A stretch of DNA of 64,000 nucleotides from Pterois miles (lineage: Eukaryota > Chordata > Actinopteri > Perciformes > Scorpaenidae): positions 746,980 through 810,979 of the forward strand of contig CAMQGK010000240.1 in the NCBI GenBank assembly GCA_947000775.1. Reading direction: 5' to 3'. Of the stretch, positions 48,301 to 60,300 are shown in pieces. Position 1 is the stretch's first letter. Each line of letters starts with the position of its first letter. Below the pieces are notes generated by a model, which did no database searches, was not told the origin of the DNA, and saw only the letters and a list, made by a program, of their open reading frames with translations. The translations under genes and the position numbers were made by a program.

Positions 48301-51300
48301 CCGTCAGGAGAGTCACTGTAGCTGTCCACGGCGCTGCGTTCGCTGTCTCCAGTTCACCATCAGGAGAGTCACTGTAGCTGCCACGGCGCTGCGTTTGCCG
48401 TCTCCAGTTCACCATCAGGAGAGTTACTGTAGCAGCCATGATGCTGCGTTCACTGTCTCCAGTTCACCATCAGGAGAGCTACTGTAGCAGCCATGATGCT
48501 GCGTTCACTGTCTCCAGTTCACCATCAGGAGAGCTACTGTAGCAGCCACGATGCTGCGTTCGCTGTCTCCAGTTCAGCATCAGGAGAACTACTGTAGCAG
48601 CCACAGTGCTGCGTTCACTGTTTAGCAGCTAGCAGCCGCTAATGTAGCACCATTGGAGTGGACGTGGGTAGACAGGGTGTGTTGGAATCGGGGCTATCAG
48701 TGTACGTGAGACGGCTCACTGGTTTTTGTGTTGTGTGGAAATAAATGCAACCATGTGTCTAGCTGTAACAGTATGAAAAATGTGGTTAAAGATCCATTCT
48801 GTATAATGAGCACTCAAAAGTAAAGATGATTTGTTGAAGAACATACTGGTCTTTTAAAAACCAGCAAAGCAACACACCATGGCAGAGAAACTACTTCCTT
48901 CTTAGCTGTCCTGTTTTGCTGTAGCCTATACTTACAGTATATACTATCAGTGCTCAGTGTGACTGTGCAGTTTCTGTTATTATTATTCAGCCTTTCAGTA
49001 CTCTCTGTATACACATTTAGTCCCAGTGGGGATCAAACCTTTTACACTTTCAGCATCCGTGCCTCTTTCTACCCATTGAAGTGAACAACATCAAAGCAGT
49101 AAAATGCCAGTCGCTGCGAAAGGCTGAGAGTGAGAGAAAAAACACGAGGTCCATCTGTGGTTCTGTACAACACAATTTGGCCTCCCATCAGTGCAGATAC
49201 CAAAGCAGACAGCCGTGTTGCATCATTAGTTGCTATTCTAGTCCCCTAATCATCAGTGGATCCCAACACCATGTCATCTCTGCTTTTAAATATTTATAAC
49301 ACATGAGTATTTCTGGATCCCCCAGCTATCGTTTGCTTAATGAATCTATTACTGCCAAGTCCAGTTTCATCTTTGACTCTTTAATCTTTAATAAAGAAAT
49401 TTCATCACAGCGGCACCGTAAACCTGAGGTTATGTGTGGTATAATTTCCTAACGTTCAGTCTCACCTCGGTTCTCACAGTGAGCGACTGACCTGAAATTG
49501 CGTCTGAATAATGTCCCTTTATTGTGCCTGCGTCTTGCTCAGTGGTGGTAAAACACACTCTTTTGTGTCACGCTGTCAGTCTCATTTTCTATAATAGCTG
49601 TTCCTCAGATTAGGCAAAAAAGGTGAGTGGCAAATCGGTTGTCGGTGACATAAAAAGTAGAAAAGTGTCTCTGTCTCTTTGTCTCTGTGTTTCTTTTGCT
49701 TTTCCTCACTGTCTTTATTTGTTTACATGAAATATCTTACAGTACAGTGGAGGCCCTGAGGGATGGAGGGTACATTCGAGCTCATCTGAAGGGAGGGAAA
49801 GTCCTGAATGGTGCTGTAGTTGAGCCGGGAAGCTGCGTGTTCACAGCTCAGAGAGAGTCGGACCTCTTACTGCTTTTACAGTGTTCCTCTTTGACTAATG
49901 AGGACACGGTACACTGTTGCAGCGTATTTCATTGCTCTGCATTGTTAATGTTTTCAATGCCGTGATGCAAAATCTGCTATAAAGGATGTGATACCATTAA
50001 ACTTTAATGATTGCCTGGGGGAAACTGGGTCACTACTGCATCTCGTAGTAGGAGTGTACAGCATATATAAAGCATGTATAAAGCAGACGTTACTTATATA
50101 AACATACAAACTCACAACTTTAAAGTTAAGCAGAAGTATAATGGGAAAGCTGGATGTTACACTCAAAGAAGAATTTAGTGCAAAACATCTACATTATGTA
50201 CATTATGAATTAAGTGTCCTGGAAAGGGGCATTATGTAAGGGATAATGTACAGCAAGACAGTCGTGTCGGGGTCTTGCATTGCCCCAAAGTGGTTTATTT
50301 CAATAAATGATCAACTAGCTGTACATTATCCTGCTTATTAGACGGCTACTCACTTATGAAATCAATAATTTCACACAAAAACGGTCGACCAGAGTCCGAG
50401 ATCTGCACCCACAGCAACAATCTGTTATACATACAGTAGCAATGGTCTGTTACACAAGCAACATTCTGTTATACATAGCAACGGTCTGCTATAAAGAAAT
50501 AAGAGACACTTGATCACCATGATTGACCGATCAGAAATGAGTATTCAAAGCTGTGTAATAAATGAATATAAATAAAACCCATGTTCTGTATGCAGTATAA
50601 ACAGTGTTGGCTTGTAACCAAGTACATCAGAAACAGAATCAGATTTATTTGCCAAGTACATACATACAAGGAATTAGACTTCAGTTTAATGCTTCTCTCT
50701 AAATGTACTTACACAGAAATATAAATAACAGGTAAGGACAAGGACAACAAAGCTATATGTTAATATTATAAAAATAAACTGTACATGAAACGCACCAATG
50801 ACCAACAGTGCATTAATAATAAAATAAAGTTGTCTATATACAAGTGAAGTGTTATAAACAATAAAACCATGCAAAGAAATAACTACTATGTCATAATGTA
50901 CATTAGTATACGTTGACGTAGTCGTGCAGTTTCATTTTAAACAAAGTTTCCCGTTTGTTGTTTCTCGTCAAAGCGCAGTGTGCATGCTCAGGGCCTAACA
51001 GACCCTTTGCAAATGTTTTATGAGGAAGGAAATGCATTCAAACTCTTCTGAATATTTTAAATTGTGCATTGTTTAAACCCATGTTTGCTAGCTTGCCATC
51101 TTCTTCTTCTTCTTCTTCTTCTTCTTCTTCTTCTTCTTCTTCACTGCCTTTGTGGGCACACTGCTATGCCCTTTTGCGTTCCTGCATGCATGAACGATAC
51201 AAACAAGTGGGGAACCACTCATAAACAAATTGCTCTAGTAATACTAATGCTCCACAGGATACCTTTAAGTACCACTTTGAGATACTTGTACTTTACTGGA

Positions 51301-54300
51301 ATAGTTCCATTTTAAGCTACTCATATTTCTACCATGCCTATAGATAAACTGTTTTATATCTGTGTATATACTTTAGAGATTAAGATCTGACATACAGAAC
51401 ACATGATCACATTATGAAATACAGTACGATGCATTATCGTAGAGGCGACTACTGTAATTTATAATATCTCATTGGTATGTATGTGTTAACCCTGTGAGAT
51501 TATGGGCAATCCCAGCTGACTTTACTGTCTTTCAGAGACTTTAGCAGGTTCAGTTTTAGAGCTAGTCTGGAAGGAGGCTAAATAACTCTCCAAAGTTGGG
51601 CTAAATTTTGGGGAGGAAAAATTGGCAAGGTTATTTTCAAAGGGGTCCTTTGACCTCTGACCTCAAGATATGTGAATGAAAATGGGTTCTATGGGTCCCC
51701 ACGAGTCTCCCCTTTACAGACATGCCCACTTTATGATAACCACATGCATTTAGTATGTTTAGTAATCACAGTTTTAGTATGTAGTATAAAAGTGTTATTT
51801 TTGCCCATTCCAAAATGGTGTGCTTGAATATTTCTGCATACTGGGGTCCCTAAACAGTACTGAATTACATAATTTGGGTATCACCATAGAGCTGAGACTC
51901 TTGTGGCTCTAATGAGCCCAACTGTATTCATGTGGGATGATGTTAATCCCCGTAGTGGCCACTTCATTGTTATGAGACCATTTTTTGAAACTTGACCTCC
52001 CTGTATAAAATGACCTGTGGTGACCTCTAGGATAATCACAGCCTTGTGAAACTTTACAGACACAAACTAGAGATCTAGAGCATTCAGAGGACGATGGCTT
52101 TACTAGCTAGACTGACAATAAGGTTTCTGAACAGTTTCCACAACAGAAGCGATCACCGTACAGTCACTGAAAAATCTTGCTGAAATCTCAAAATGGCAAA
52201 TTTTTTTGATACCAAATCACAGCAGGGCTTTTTCTGTGGTGTTCCTCAAGGTCTTGGTGTCTTAATGTGGTATTTTGGAGGAATTATTGATCATTTTATT
52301 AAGTAAATCTGAAGCAGTAAAAAAATATTGAATTTAGCACTAAACCTGTTTAACAAATGGTATCCAACCCAAAAGCTGCTGCAGCAACTTATGACACATA
52401 ATACAGCATGAGGGTGGCCATCATGTACATCACAATGTTCTGTTTTATTCCAGATTTATAAGTAAAACGAACACACAGTGGTGATCTACATCTCAAATTA
52501 ATCTTCAGGTTCCCAGCTTTCAGATCATGTATAACACTTCCATGAGGCATCTACTGTTGACCTGCTATCTGCCCCTAAAGACCCCCTGTACCACCTAAAA
52601 AGACAATAATTGGGTCTATTGTGGGTCTCAGAGGGTTGCATCAGTAATATTACACTGACTGCATACTGAGTACTTCTGTTCTTTTCATTAAGTATTCTAT
52701 ATTCTTACTTAAGTAACATTTTTAATTTCAGACATTTATTTCCAACACGTCTCCTTGGCGTCACTTTATATTCTGCTTCAGAACCACTATAGTCACAAAA
52801 GAAGCACATGATTGGGCCCAACACTATTTTTGTACTGTGAAAATGACACTGAACGTTGTGAGCACGGGACACGAACTAACAGCTGAACAGCTGATTGTAA
52901 CGTGACGTATGGGACACAAACAGTGTTCTTCTGGTTAAAAGCCTTGTGTCTGTTGGATGCATCCACCTCCCTTTGCATCTCTTTCGCTCTGAAAGCTACG
53001 TCACCGAACTCCTGACGTACTTTCCCTAAACGTTTCATATTGCCGTGGATGGGTTTACATTGTAGTTACTGGAATGGCCAGTGTATTTCATGCCGGCGCT
53101 GAGGGCTACCTTATGCGTTGAATGCCGATGGCCGGCTGTTTATTGCAGCAGAGTGCTATTGATACCTATTGACTATTAATATTGACTATTACTTCCATCA
53201 TTGAGCATAAAATAGGAGAATCCACAACAGTTGCTATAATTGTCATCACTGTATATGCCATAACAGTGACAGCATGGTGTGAAAATGTTTGTTTTCACTT
53301 TAATATGGCTATAAAAGGCAGATATATTGTAAACCCTGACATATAATGTGCACTCAGTAACCATTAACTCCATCTGCTGTGTTGCCTTAGATGTGCAGGC
53401 TCAGAATATACCACCTGGATCTCTAAATTAGCTAAATTCTCATTTTCTACTTAATGCTGCTTCCTTCTCACATCTAAAATTGCAGGATGGATCAATAAAA
53501 GCATTAAATGAATAGAGGCAGCGCTGAGGAGCAGAAAATGGAAGTGTAAAACACAGCGGAAGCGTTGGATATTGCGTTGCCATGGAAATGTTATCTTGTT
53601 AGGCGGTGACACAATTTAGAAATATGTAGTCGGTTAAGAAATATTATGTAACCGCTCCCTCTCTCGACCCTTCTCTGTCTCTCTTTCTCCCTGTCAAAGA
53701 CGGTTAGAGCACAGATTATTGTTGATGTAATAAAATCCAGCCAGCCAGTGAATCGGAATGACAGATACATAAAAAGCAGGGGGAGGAGGATGGAGCTGGA
53801 GATGGAGAGAGAGGAGGATCTCTGAGTAACCTTGGTGACTCTATCCCCACTGCAGGGGCCGAAGCCCGTCCATCGTCCTGCAGGGTAAACGTCTCTCCTC
53901 TGGACTCCGTTTGGTTCAGCGGATCCTCACTGAGAGAGACACAAAGAGAGTATGAAGGGATGCGGGGATGGATGGAGGAGGCGGAGTGGGATGATAGGTG
54001 GAGTGCAAAGAGAGAGAGAGAGAGGAGGAGGAGGAGGAGAGAGGTGGTTGGATGATGAAAGGAGAGAAAGTCCATGTAGTCTTCTCCGTGATCCCTGACT
54101 AAGAATAGCAGCTCTTCTGGTAACCCAGTGCCCCAGGACATGACCATTTGAATAAAAGCCTCTATCACTTCACACAATGCCTGCTGTGTGTGTGTGTGTG
54201 TGTGCTCTACTGTAGGTCTGTATGGCAAGCCGTTTTAATAGCTGAGCCTGACTATCTGGAATTAACATTGGAGATATCCACAATTACACTTTGACAAGTC

Positions 54301-57300
54301 AGAATTTTTATTCAAGATATTCAAGATAACATCACTCCGACTGGTCATTATGACTGTTACAGATATCTGTAAATCAGAGCTGGAAAGCCTCTCGCTCACT
54401 CAAGGTGAAAAGAAAACACTCACATGCACATTGACAGTGCAGACACTGACTCCTGGAGGCGTGTTTTCACACAGTGTTCAAAACCGCGTACTGTAGTACC
54501 AAACAAATCCTGTACTGTTGTGGTGCTTACTGATTTGGCCAACATATAGTATGCAGTATTCAAACATAAGCAAAATCTACAGCAGGGCTGGGCAATTATT
54601 TTTCCCAGGGGGCCACATGAGAAACCCAGATTAATGCCGTGGGCCGAACAAATACTGTCAGACGTCACCTCTATGTCATCACTATAGGAAACATACTGTT
54701 ATTCTCATTTTCAGCATTTATTATACTGAAAATCACTCCAAACAGTATGTTATTAAGAAAATTACACGATATACAGGAGTCTTTGAACCGTACAGGACTG
54801 ACTGTTTAGGGTAGTAATGTTTCCACTAACACTTTAACATTTAACTTAACATTAACACTTACATTTAACATTTAACTTAACATTAACACTTACATTTAAC
54901 ATTTATCTCAACATTAACACTTACATTTAACATTTAAGCTCACAGCATTACCGCCAACCTCCACAAAAAATACTTAGCAGTCCATGACTTATAGACGTGC
55001 CGCCTCAGCAGGTGACGCTTCTTCAACCATCACTCACGTCAATTTACATCAATCTGACAGGAAGAAGCACACCAACAACACACAAGAAAATGTTTAAGGC
55101 GAGAAATCAGCTGTGTAGATGCTGAATGCGGTTTTATAATATTAAATGGTGAATTGAACATTTGGTCCAACATTTTCAAAGTTTAGAAACTTCACAAACT
55201 ACTGTGACAGCTAGCCAGCGCCTGCCGGGGTCGCTACCTCGCAAAACCCATCTCGTAGACGAGGGGCATTTATTTCCTTGTTGACGGATAGTTTGTTTAA
55301 ATATCATAATAAATACAAATGTCCATTCTAAACTAATGGAGCCTGTGTTAATCTGCCTTTTTGAAATCTCCGGAATCTGACGGAGCAGAGAGATACCGGT
55401 TGAGACAACGTGACCCTTTGACTCAAATATCTGTGGGGAGATCATTCCTCTGCTTTGCTGCTGTAATTGAAAAAGCAGTTTGACTAAAGTTTGTCGAACA
55501 GTATTTTATATTTACTGTCTCCCCTCATTGATGATCTTCTTTGTCTCATGTCACTTTGAGCTGTTAGAATAAATATTTTAAACCTGCAGTATTTTATAAA
55601 TTAAACTAACATAACATAAACAACAAAATCAAACTCGTATTTGTTGATAATATTGTCATAGTGGTACGAGCTTTCTTATCCAGGGCTTTAAGAGCTGGTT
55701 TAAAGGATAAAGCCTGGTCGCTTTAAAAGTTTCATACAGTATACTACTCAGGAACGCAGTACGCAGTATGTACTGTACACTGTATACTGTTCGTCAGTAG
55801 TATGCAGTAGGTGGTTTCGAGTGCACCCTGTGAATGCAGCCACAGGTCTCCAGCTGCCATCAATTACCTGGTTAGGCCAAACCAAGTGGCAGGAACGAGA
55901 GAGGGGTTGTGGGTAGTGGAGTTCTTTGTTAAGTTGGATTTGTTTGATATTTCTTCAGTTTATCATGCTTTCTATTTAACCTGTATTGGACCATAGGCAT
56001 GTATATTTTGTATATATTAGTACTGTGATGCTTTATTTGTAGTAAATTATTAGGGGAGTGTTTGGGGGCCCTTTGCTGTTGGGAGGGTCCAGGCCAGCTG
56101 GAAAGGGAGTGTAATTGTCAGAGCAAAGTGGGGGTCAGGTTGAGTGTTTCTTCAGCCACCGGAGTCTGTTTAACTCGTGAAAACCTGTTTCATTGTCCAG
56201 CTGCCTGTTTGTCATGGGTGAGATTGTGAAATTATTTTCGTCGCTCGCTTTAAATCACCAGTTTCAGCTCTGGAAAAAACTGCCTGACTCATCTGCTTGT
56301 TTTTCAGCCAAGTCATACACCTCCATCCCTCCTGGTTGGATGGGCTTACCACCCTTAAAACCTTACACTAGCCTAAATAACAGTTACAGATATCTCAAAC
56401 GTCATTATGACTAGTCAGAGTTGTTGTGTATGACGTTGCTCATCAGGGCTTCCCATTGGATATCAGCCCAACAAAACATCTGAACAGTGTTAGCAGGAGC
56501 TTTTGTTTACTTGGATAGTTTTAGATTTTATTTTCAGATTTGAGATATCACATTTCACATTGTGACCAGTACGATTCAAACTACTTTTGCCATTCAAGCT
56601 TATGGGGTTTCTCATCATGGATATCCACAGCTGACCTATGACTAATCTTAAATACAGTTTCAGATATCTACAATTTAATTCAGACGAGTCAGAATTCCAG
56701 TTCAAGATGTTTTTAGGAGTCAGGGATAATCTAAATGTACACAGATATCTAGAACAAGAGTTTTGACTAGGTGAAATGATGTTGCAGATATCTGTATTTA
56801 CCTCAGATGGGACGTGACGTGAAGCTATTCAAACATACTATGGTGCTGCACTGCAGCCGTATGGGTTTATAAAGTGTTTCTGGAGACGATAAATCTACAA
56901 TACATCGTAAATTTCTACCGCAGCTCGCTAGCGAACAAAGCTGTCACTCTGCCACAGATTGCTTGATGAAAAGCTCTTTCAATTTCATGTCATTTTCTAA
57001 CCACAGCGGTCGCTGACTACTCGTCTCACAGCCGCTGTAATGTATCCAGATAGGATAGTCAGAACTAAATTACAGATGTCTCTAACTGTCCCTTTGACTG
57101 GTCAGAATGATGTTATACAGTAGATATCTGGGATAAAAATTCTGACTAGTCAAAATACAACTGTGGATATCTCTAATTTTAATTCCTGATAGTCAGGCTA
57201 TTAAATGGTAAAATATCTTGCCATACCCCTTCCCCTCCCATCCTATCCCATCTCATCCCATCTCATCCCATCTCATCCCATCCCATCCCATCTCAACCCA

Positions 57301-60300
57301 TCCCATCTCATCCCATCCTATCCCATCTCATCCCATCTCATCCCATCCCATCCCATTTCATCCCATCTCATCCCATCTCATCCCATCCCATCCCATCTCA
57401 TCCCATCTCATCCCATCCCATCCCATCCCATCTCATCCCATCCCATCCCATCTCATCCCATCCCATCCCATCCCATCTCATCCCATCTCATCCCATCCCA
57501 TCCCATCCCATCTCATCCCATCTCATCCCATCCCATCTCATCCCATCCCATCCATCCCATCCCATCCCATCCCATCCCATCTCATCCCATCTCATCCCAT
57601 CCCATCCCATCCCATCTCATCCCATCTCATCCCATCCCATCCCATCTCAACCCATCCCATCTCATCCCATCCTATCCCACCTCATCCCATCTCATCCCAT
57701 CCCATCCCATTTCATCCCATCTCATCCCATCTCATCCCATCCCATCCCATCTCATCCCATCTCATCCCATCCCATCCCATCTCATCCCATCCCATCCCAT
57801 CCCATCTCATCCCATCTCATCCCATCCCATCCCATCTCATCCCATCCCATCCCATCCCATCCCATCTCATCCCATCCCATCCCATCTCATCCCATCCCAT
57901 CCATCCCATCCCATCCCATCCCGCCCTTCTGACGTAATTACAGATATCTGTAGTGTCATTTTGCCGAGTCAAAACTCTAACACTAGATATCAATACATTT
58001 TGACTGTCTGTAGCTTCAGTTTGAGATATCTACAACATCTTTTTAACTAGTTTCAGTTCAGTTCATAATTTTATTGTAGATGTTTAAAAAGTAACAAGGC
58101 TGCACGGTGGTGCAGTGGTTAGCACTGTTGCCTCACAGAGAGAGGTTCAAATCCAGCTTGGGACTCTTCTGTGTGGAGTTAGCATGATCTCCCCCTGTTA
58201 GCGTGGGTTTTCTCCCACAGTCCAAAGACATGCAGGTTAACTGATGACTCTAAATTGCCCGTAGGTGTAAATGTAAGGGTGAATGGATGTCTGTCTCTAT
58301 GTGTCAGCCCTGCAATGAGCTGGTGACCTGCCTTCACCCAATGCCATCTGGAGCCCCCCGCGACCCCAAATATTGCAGATGGATGGATGTAAAAAGGACA
58401 GTGTAGGTATCTACAACTGAGGGGGAATTAAAGGTATCTTTAACTTGAATTCTGACTAGTCAAAATTAAATTGTGGAGTATATATTATGTCATAATTTCG
58501 TCATGATGTAATTACAGATATCTAAACTGAGAGTTTTGACTAGGCAAAACAGAATTAGGGAAATCTTGAATTTAAGTTTTTTGACTAGGTTTAGATGTTG
58601 CAGATGTCTCTAATGAATATCCTGACTAGCTATTAAAGGTTAAAATGGCTTGCCATAGATGTGTGTGTTGCACGTGTCTGCATGTAAGTGTGGGGAAGTA
58701 TTTTGAAGGCAGATACTCATCAGAATAATAAGCGAGACAGACAGGAAATGAGAGGGAGAGAAACACAGGGAGCGGGCTAATTGATGGTGATGATAATAGG
58801 CTGGTGGAGAAGAGAGGACACAGACGACATACTAACGTCTGTGTCCTCTGCCTGCTTCAACTTTATACGGGACGAATCTGGGCAAGAAAAGAGCGTGAAA
58901 AGCAAATGTAGTTTAACGGCATGTTTCCATATGTGTGCGCCATATGTCTGATTAGCTGTGACTCGCATCTCAAAGGAGCCGCCGAAACATCTTGTGCTGT
59001 AAAGTGAGACTGCTGGCACAACTGAGCAGTTTTGCTGTAGATGTGTTAGGCGTCAGGGTCACGTATAGTAACAGCTTTTCTCTCCTCATCCTCATCCTCT
59101 CTCCCTCTCTCTCTCTACAGCACTACTTCCTCATCGTGTTTGGTCATGACAGACAGAAACCTCTGGAGCTGCGGACGGAGGAGGAGAGCGAGTGCGATGA
59201 ATGGGTGGAGGCCATCCAGCAGGCAAGGTACACACATAGTATTGCATAAAGGGTGTTTGTGTGCTTTCCCCTCTCTGTTTTGTACAGCAGGAAATATGAC
59301 ATCAGACGACGGCATGACCACAGTTTGATGTGATGTGACAGAACATTAAGATTAGAGAACATAAATACTGGTGGTTTTTCATTTTATAGCCCATTAAATA
59401 GCCCATTTACTGCAAAGCTGATTGTGCTCCAAAGAATACTTCACTTTCTGCGCCTTGTTTCTTCCACCATTAGTTTCAGATTATTTCAGCGCAATATGAA
59501 ACTCGCAAAGATCGGAAAATTTCATTTATATACACAGTAATCCATGTTTTTTTGTCAAGCTGACATTATTGTGCCATGAAGTTACTGCGGCAACTTTTGA
59601 AAGCTCTTCCTTGTTGGTATGTTCAAAGAGGCTCAGACATGTAAGGTCTAGATCCCAACATACCAAATGTCACCAAGGCTGAGAGGTAGTCTACAATTAT
59701 AATATAATGTCTATCTAACTTAAATAAGAAGAATTTATTTTCTGCTCCTTTACTTGTAACATCCCGATGCTTTGCCTGAATGCATCCATAGATCGGCATA
59801 TCTCTTTTTGAGCTGCACGTTTCTTGTGAGACTCACATGAACAGCGTCGCTTCATGTCCTATTCCCCCTGTGTGAAATTGAAAAATAACTGGCAAATTTC
59901 CCACCAAAAAACTCATCTCCCACTGGCTTTTAAATACTTATAAGTCATTTCACAGGCTTTGTTGCAGCTGCTCTTCCTTTTCTTTGTGGTAGTTTCCATC
60001 ATATTCTGCCTAAATCTGCATAGCGTGACTTTGCGGTGACTCGCAATTTTCTCCGTTGGGCGTAGCGTAGCCGTAGACTGTGAAATGTTAACTTGCATTT
60101 GAGCAGTCTGACAGCAAACACAACCCTGTGATGACAACCTTCACTGCTTTCTTCACAGCCGTTGGACCAAAATTAGGTGTTAAAAAGCGTCTATCCTGCA
60201 GTTTGACTTTTGAAAACTAAAGCCAATGAAAATGTGGGACACTGTCTAATTATCTGGGACAAGGGATAAAAATGCTGTGCAGTCCCTTGTAAAGTGAGAC

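Larger units (their letters stand above)
54221..58657. mobile_element. Composite palindrome-module repeat with inverted ends
   Basis: The left edge TATGGCAAGCCGTTTTAATAGC at 54221 is the reverse complement of two right edges, GGCTTGCCATA ending at 58657 and a more diverged one ending at 57226. Near the edges a module of roughly 35-45 bases recurs in which AGATATCT-type and GACTAGTC-type palindromes alternate: AGATATCT at 54361, 56388, 56662, 56743, 56786, 57122, 57942, 58516; GACTAGTC at 56409, 57144, 58454; plus many near-matches. The centre (about 54400-56370) looks like inserted foreign sequence, and the pentamer array 57232-57922 and a SINE lie inside the right part. No transposase frame. 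Confidence 0.55.
35945..59120 (+). other. RASGRF2 intron 1, 23 kb
   Basis: From GTGAGA to CTCTCTACAG. It is the most repeat-rich part (entries from 39297 to 58389). Stretches 36100-39290, 40500-41380, 42070-44900, 45950-47280, 48650-50620 and 52650-54200 contain no exon or RNA gene I can support. The purine-rich segment 53750-54060 gives a long minus-strand frame treated under findings. Confidence 0.7.

Noticed and set aside
48203..48439. 78-codon repetitive minus-strand frame
   Set aside because: It lies in the 55-bp minisatellite, and the repeat length shifts frame each unit, so no selected protein repeat exists.
47961..48621. CRISPR-like array
   Set aside because: The 55-bp units abut with no unique spacers and the context is vertebrate.
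49687..49965. 92-codon frame with a hydrophobic start, then EALRDGGYIRAHLKGGK
   Set aside because: It looks signal-peptide-like only because of T-rich intron sequence; no family match and no exon boundaries.
53820..53890. Possible alternative mini-exon (CCCACTGCAG ... CTGCAGG|GTAAAC)
   Set aside because: Acceptor- and donor-like words occur by chance at this frequency, and the enclosed bases match no RASGRF2 sequence.
57205..58050. 281- and 239-codon frames rich in S-H-P-I-P
   Set aside because: They are translations of the (CATCC/CATCT)n array; a 5-base unit is open in all frames lacking stops.
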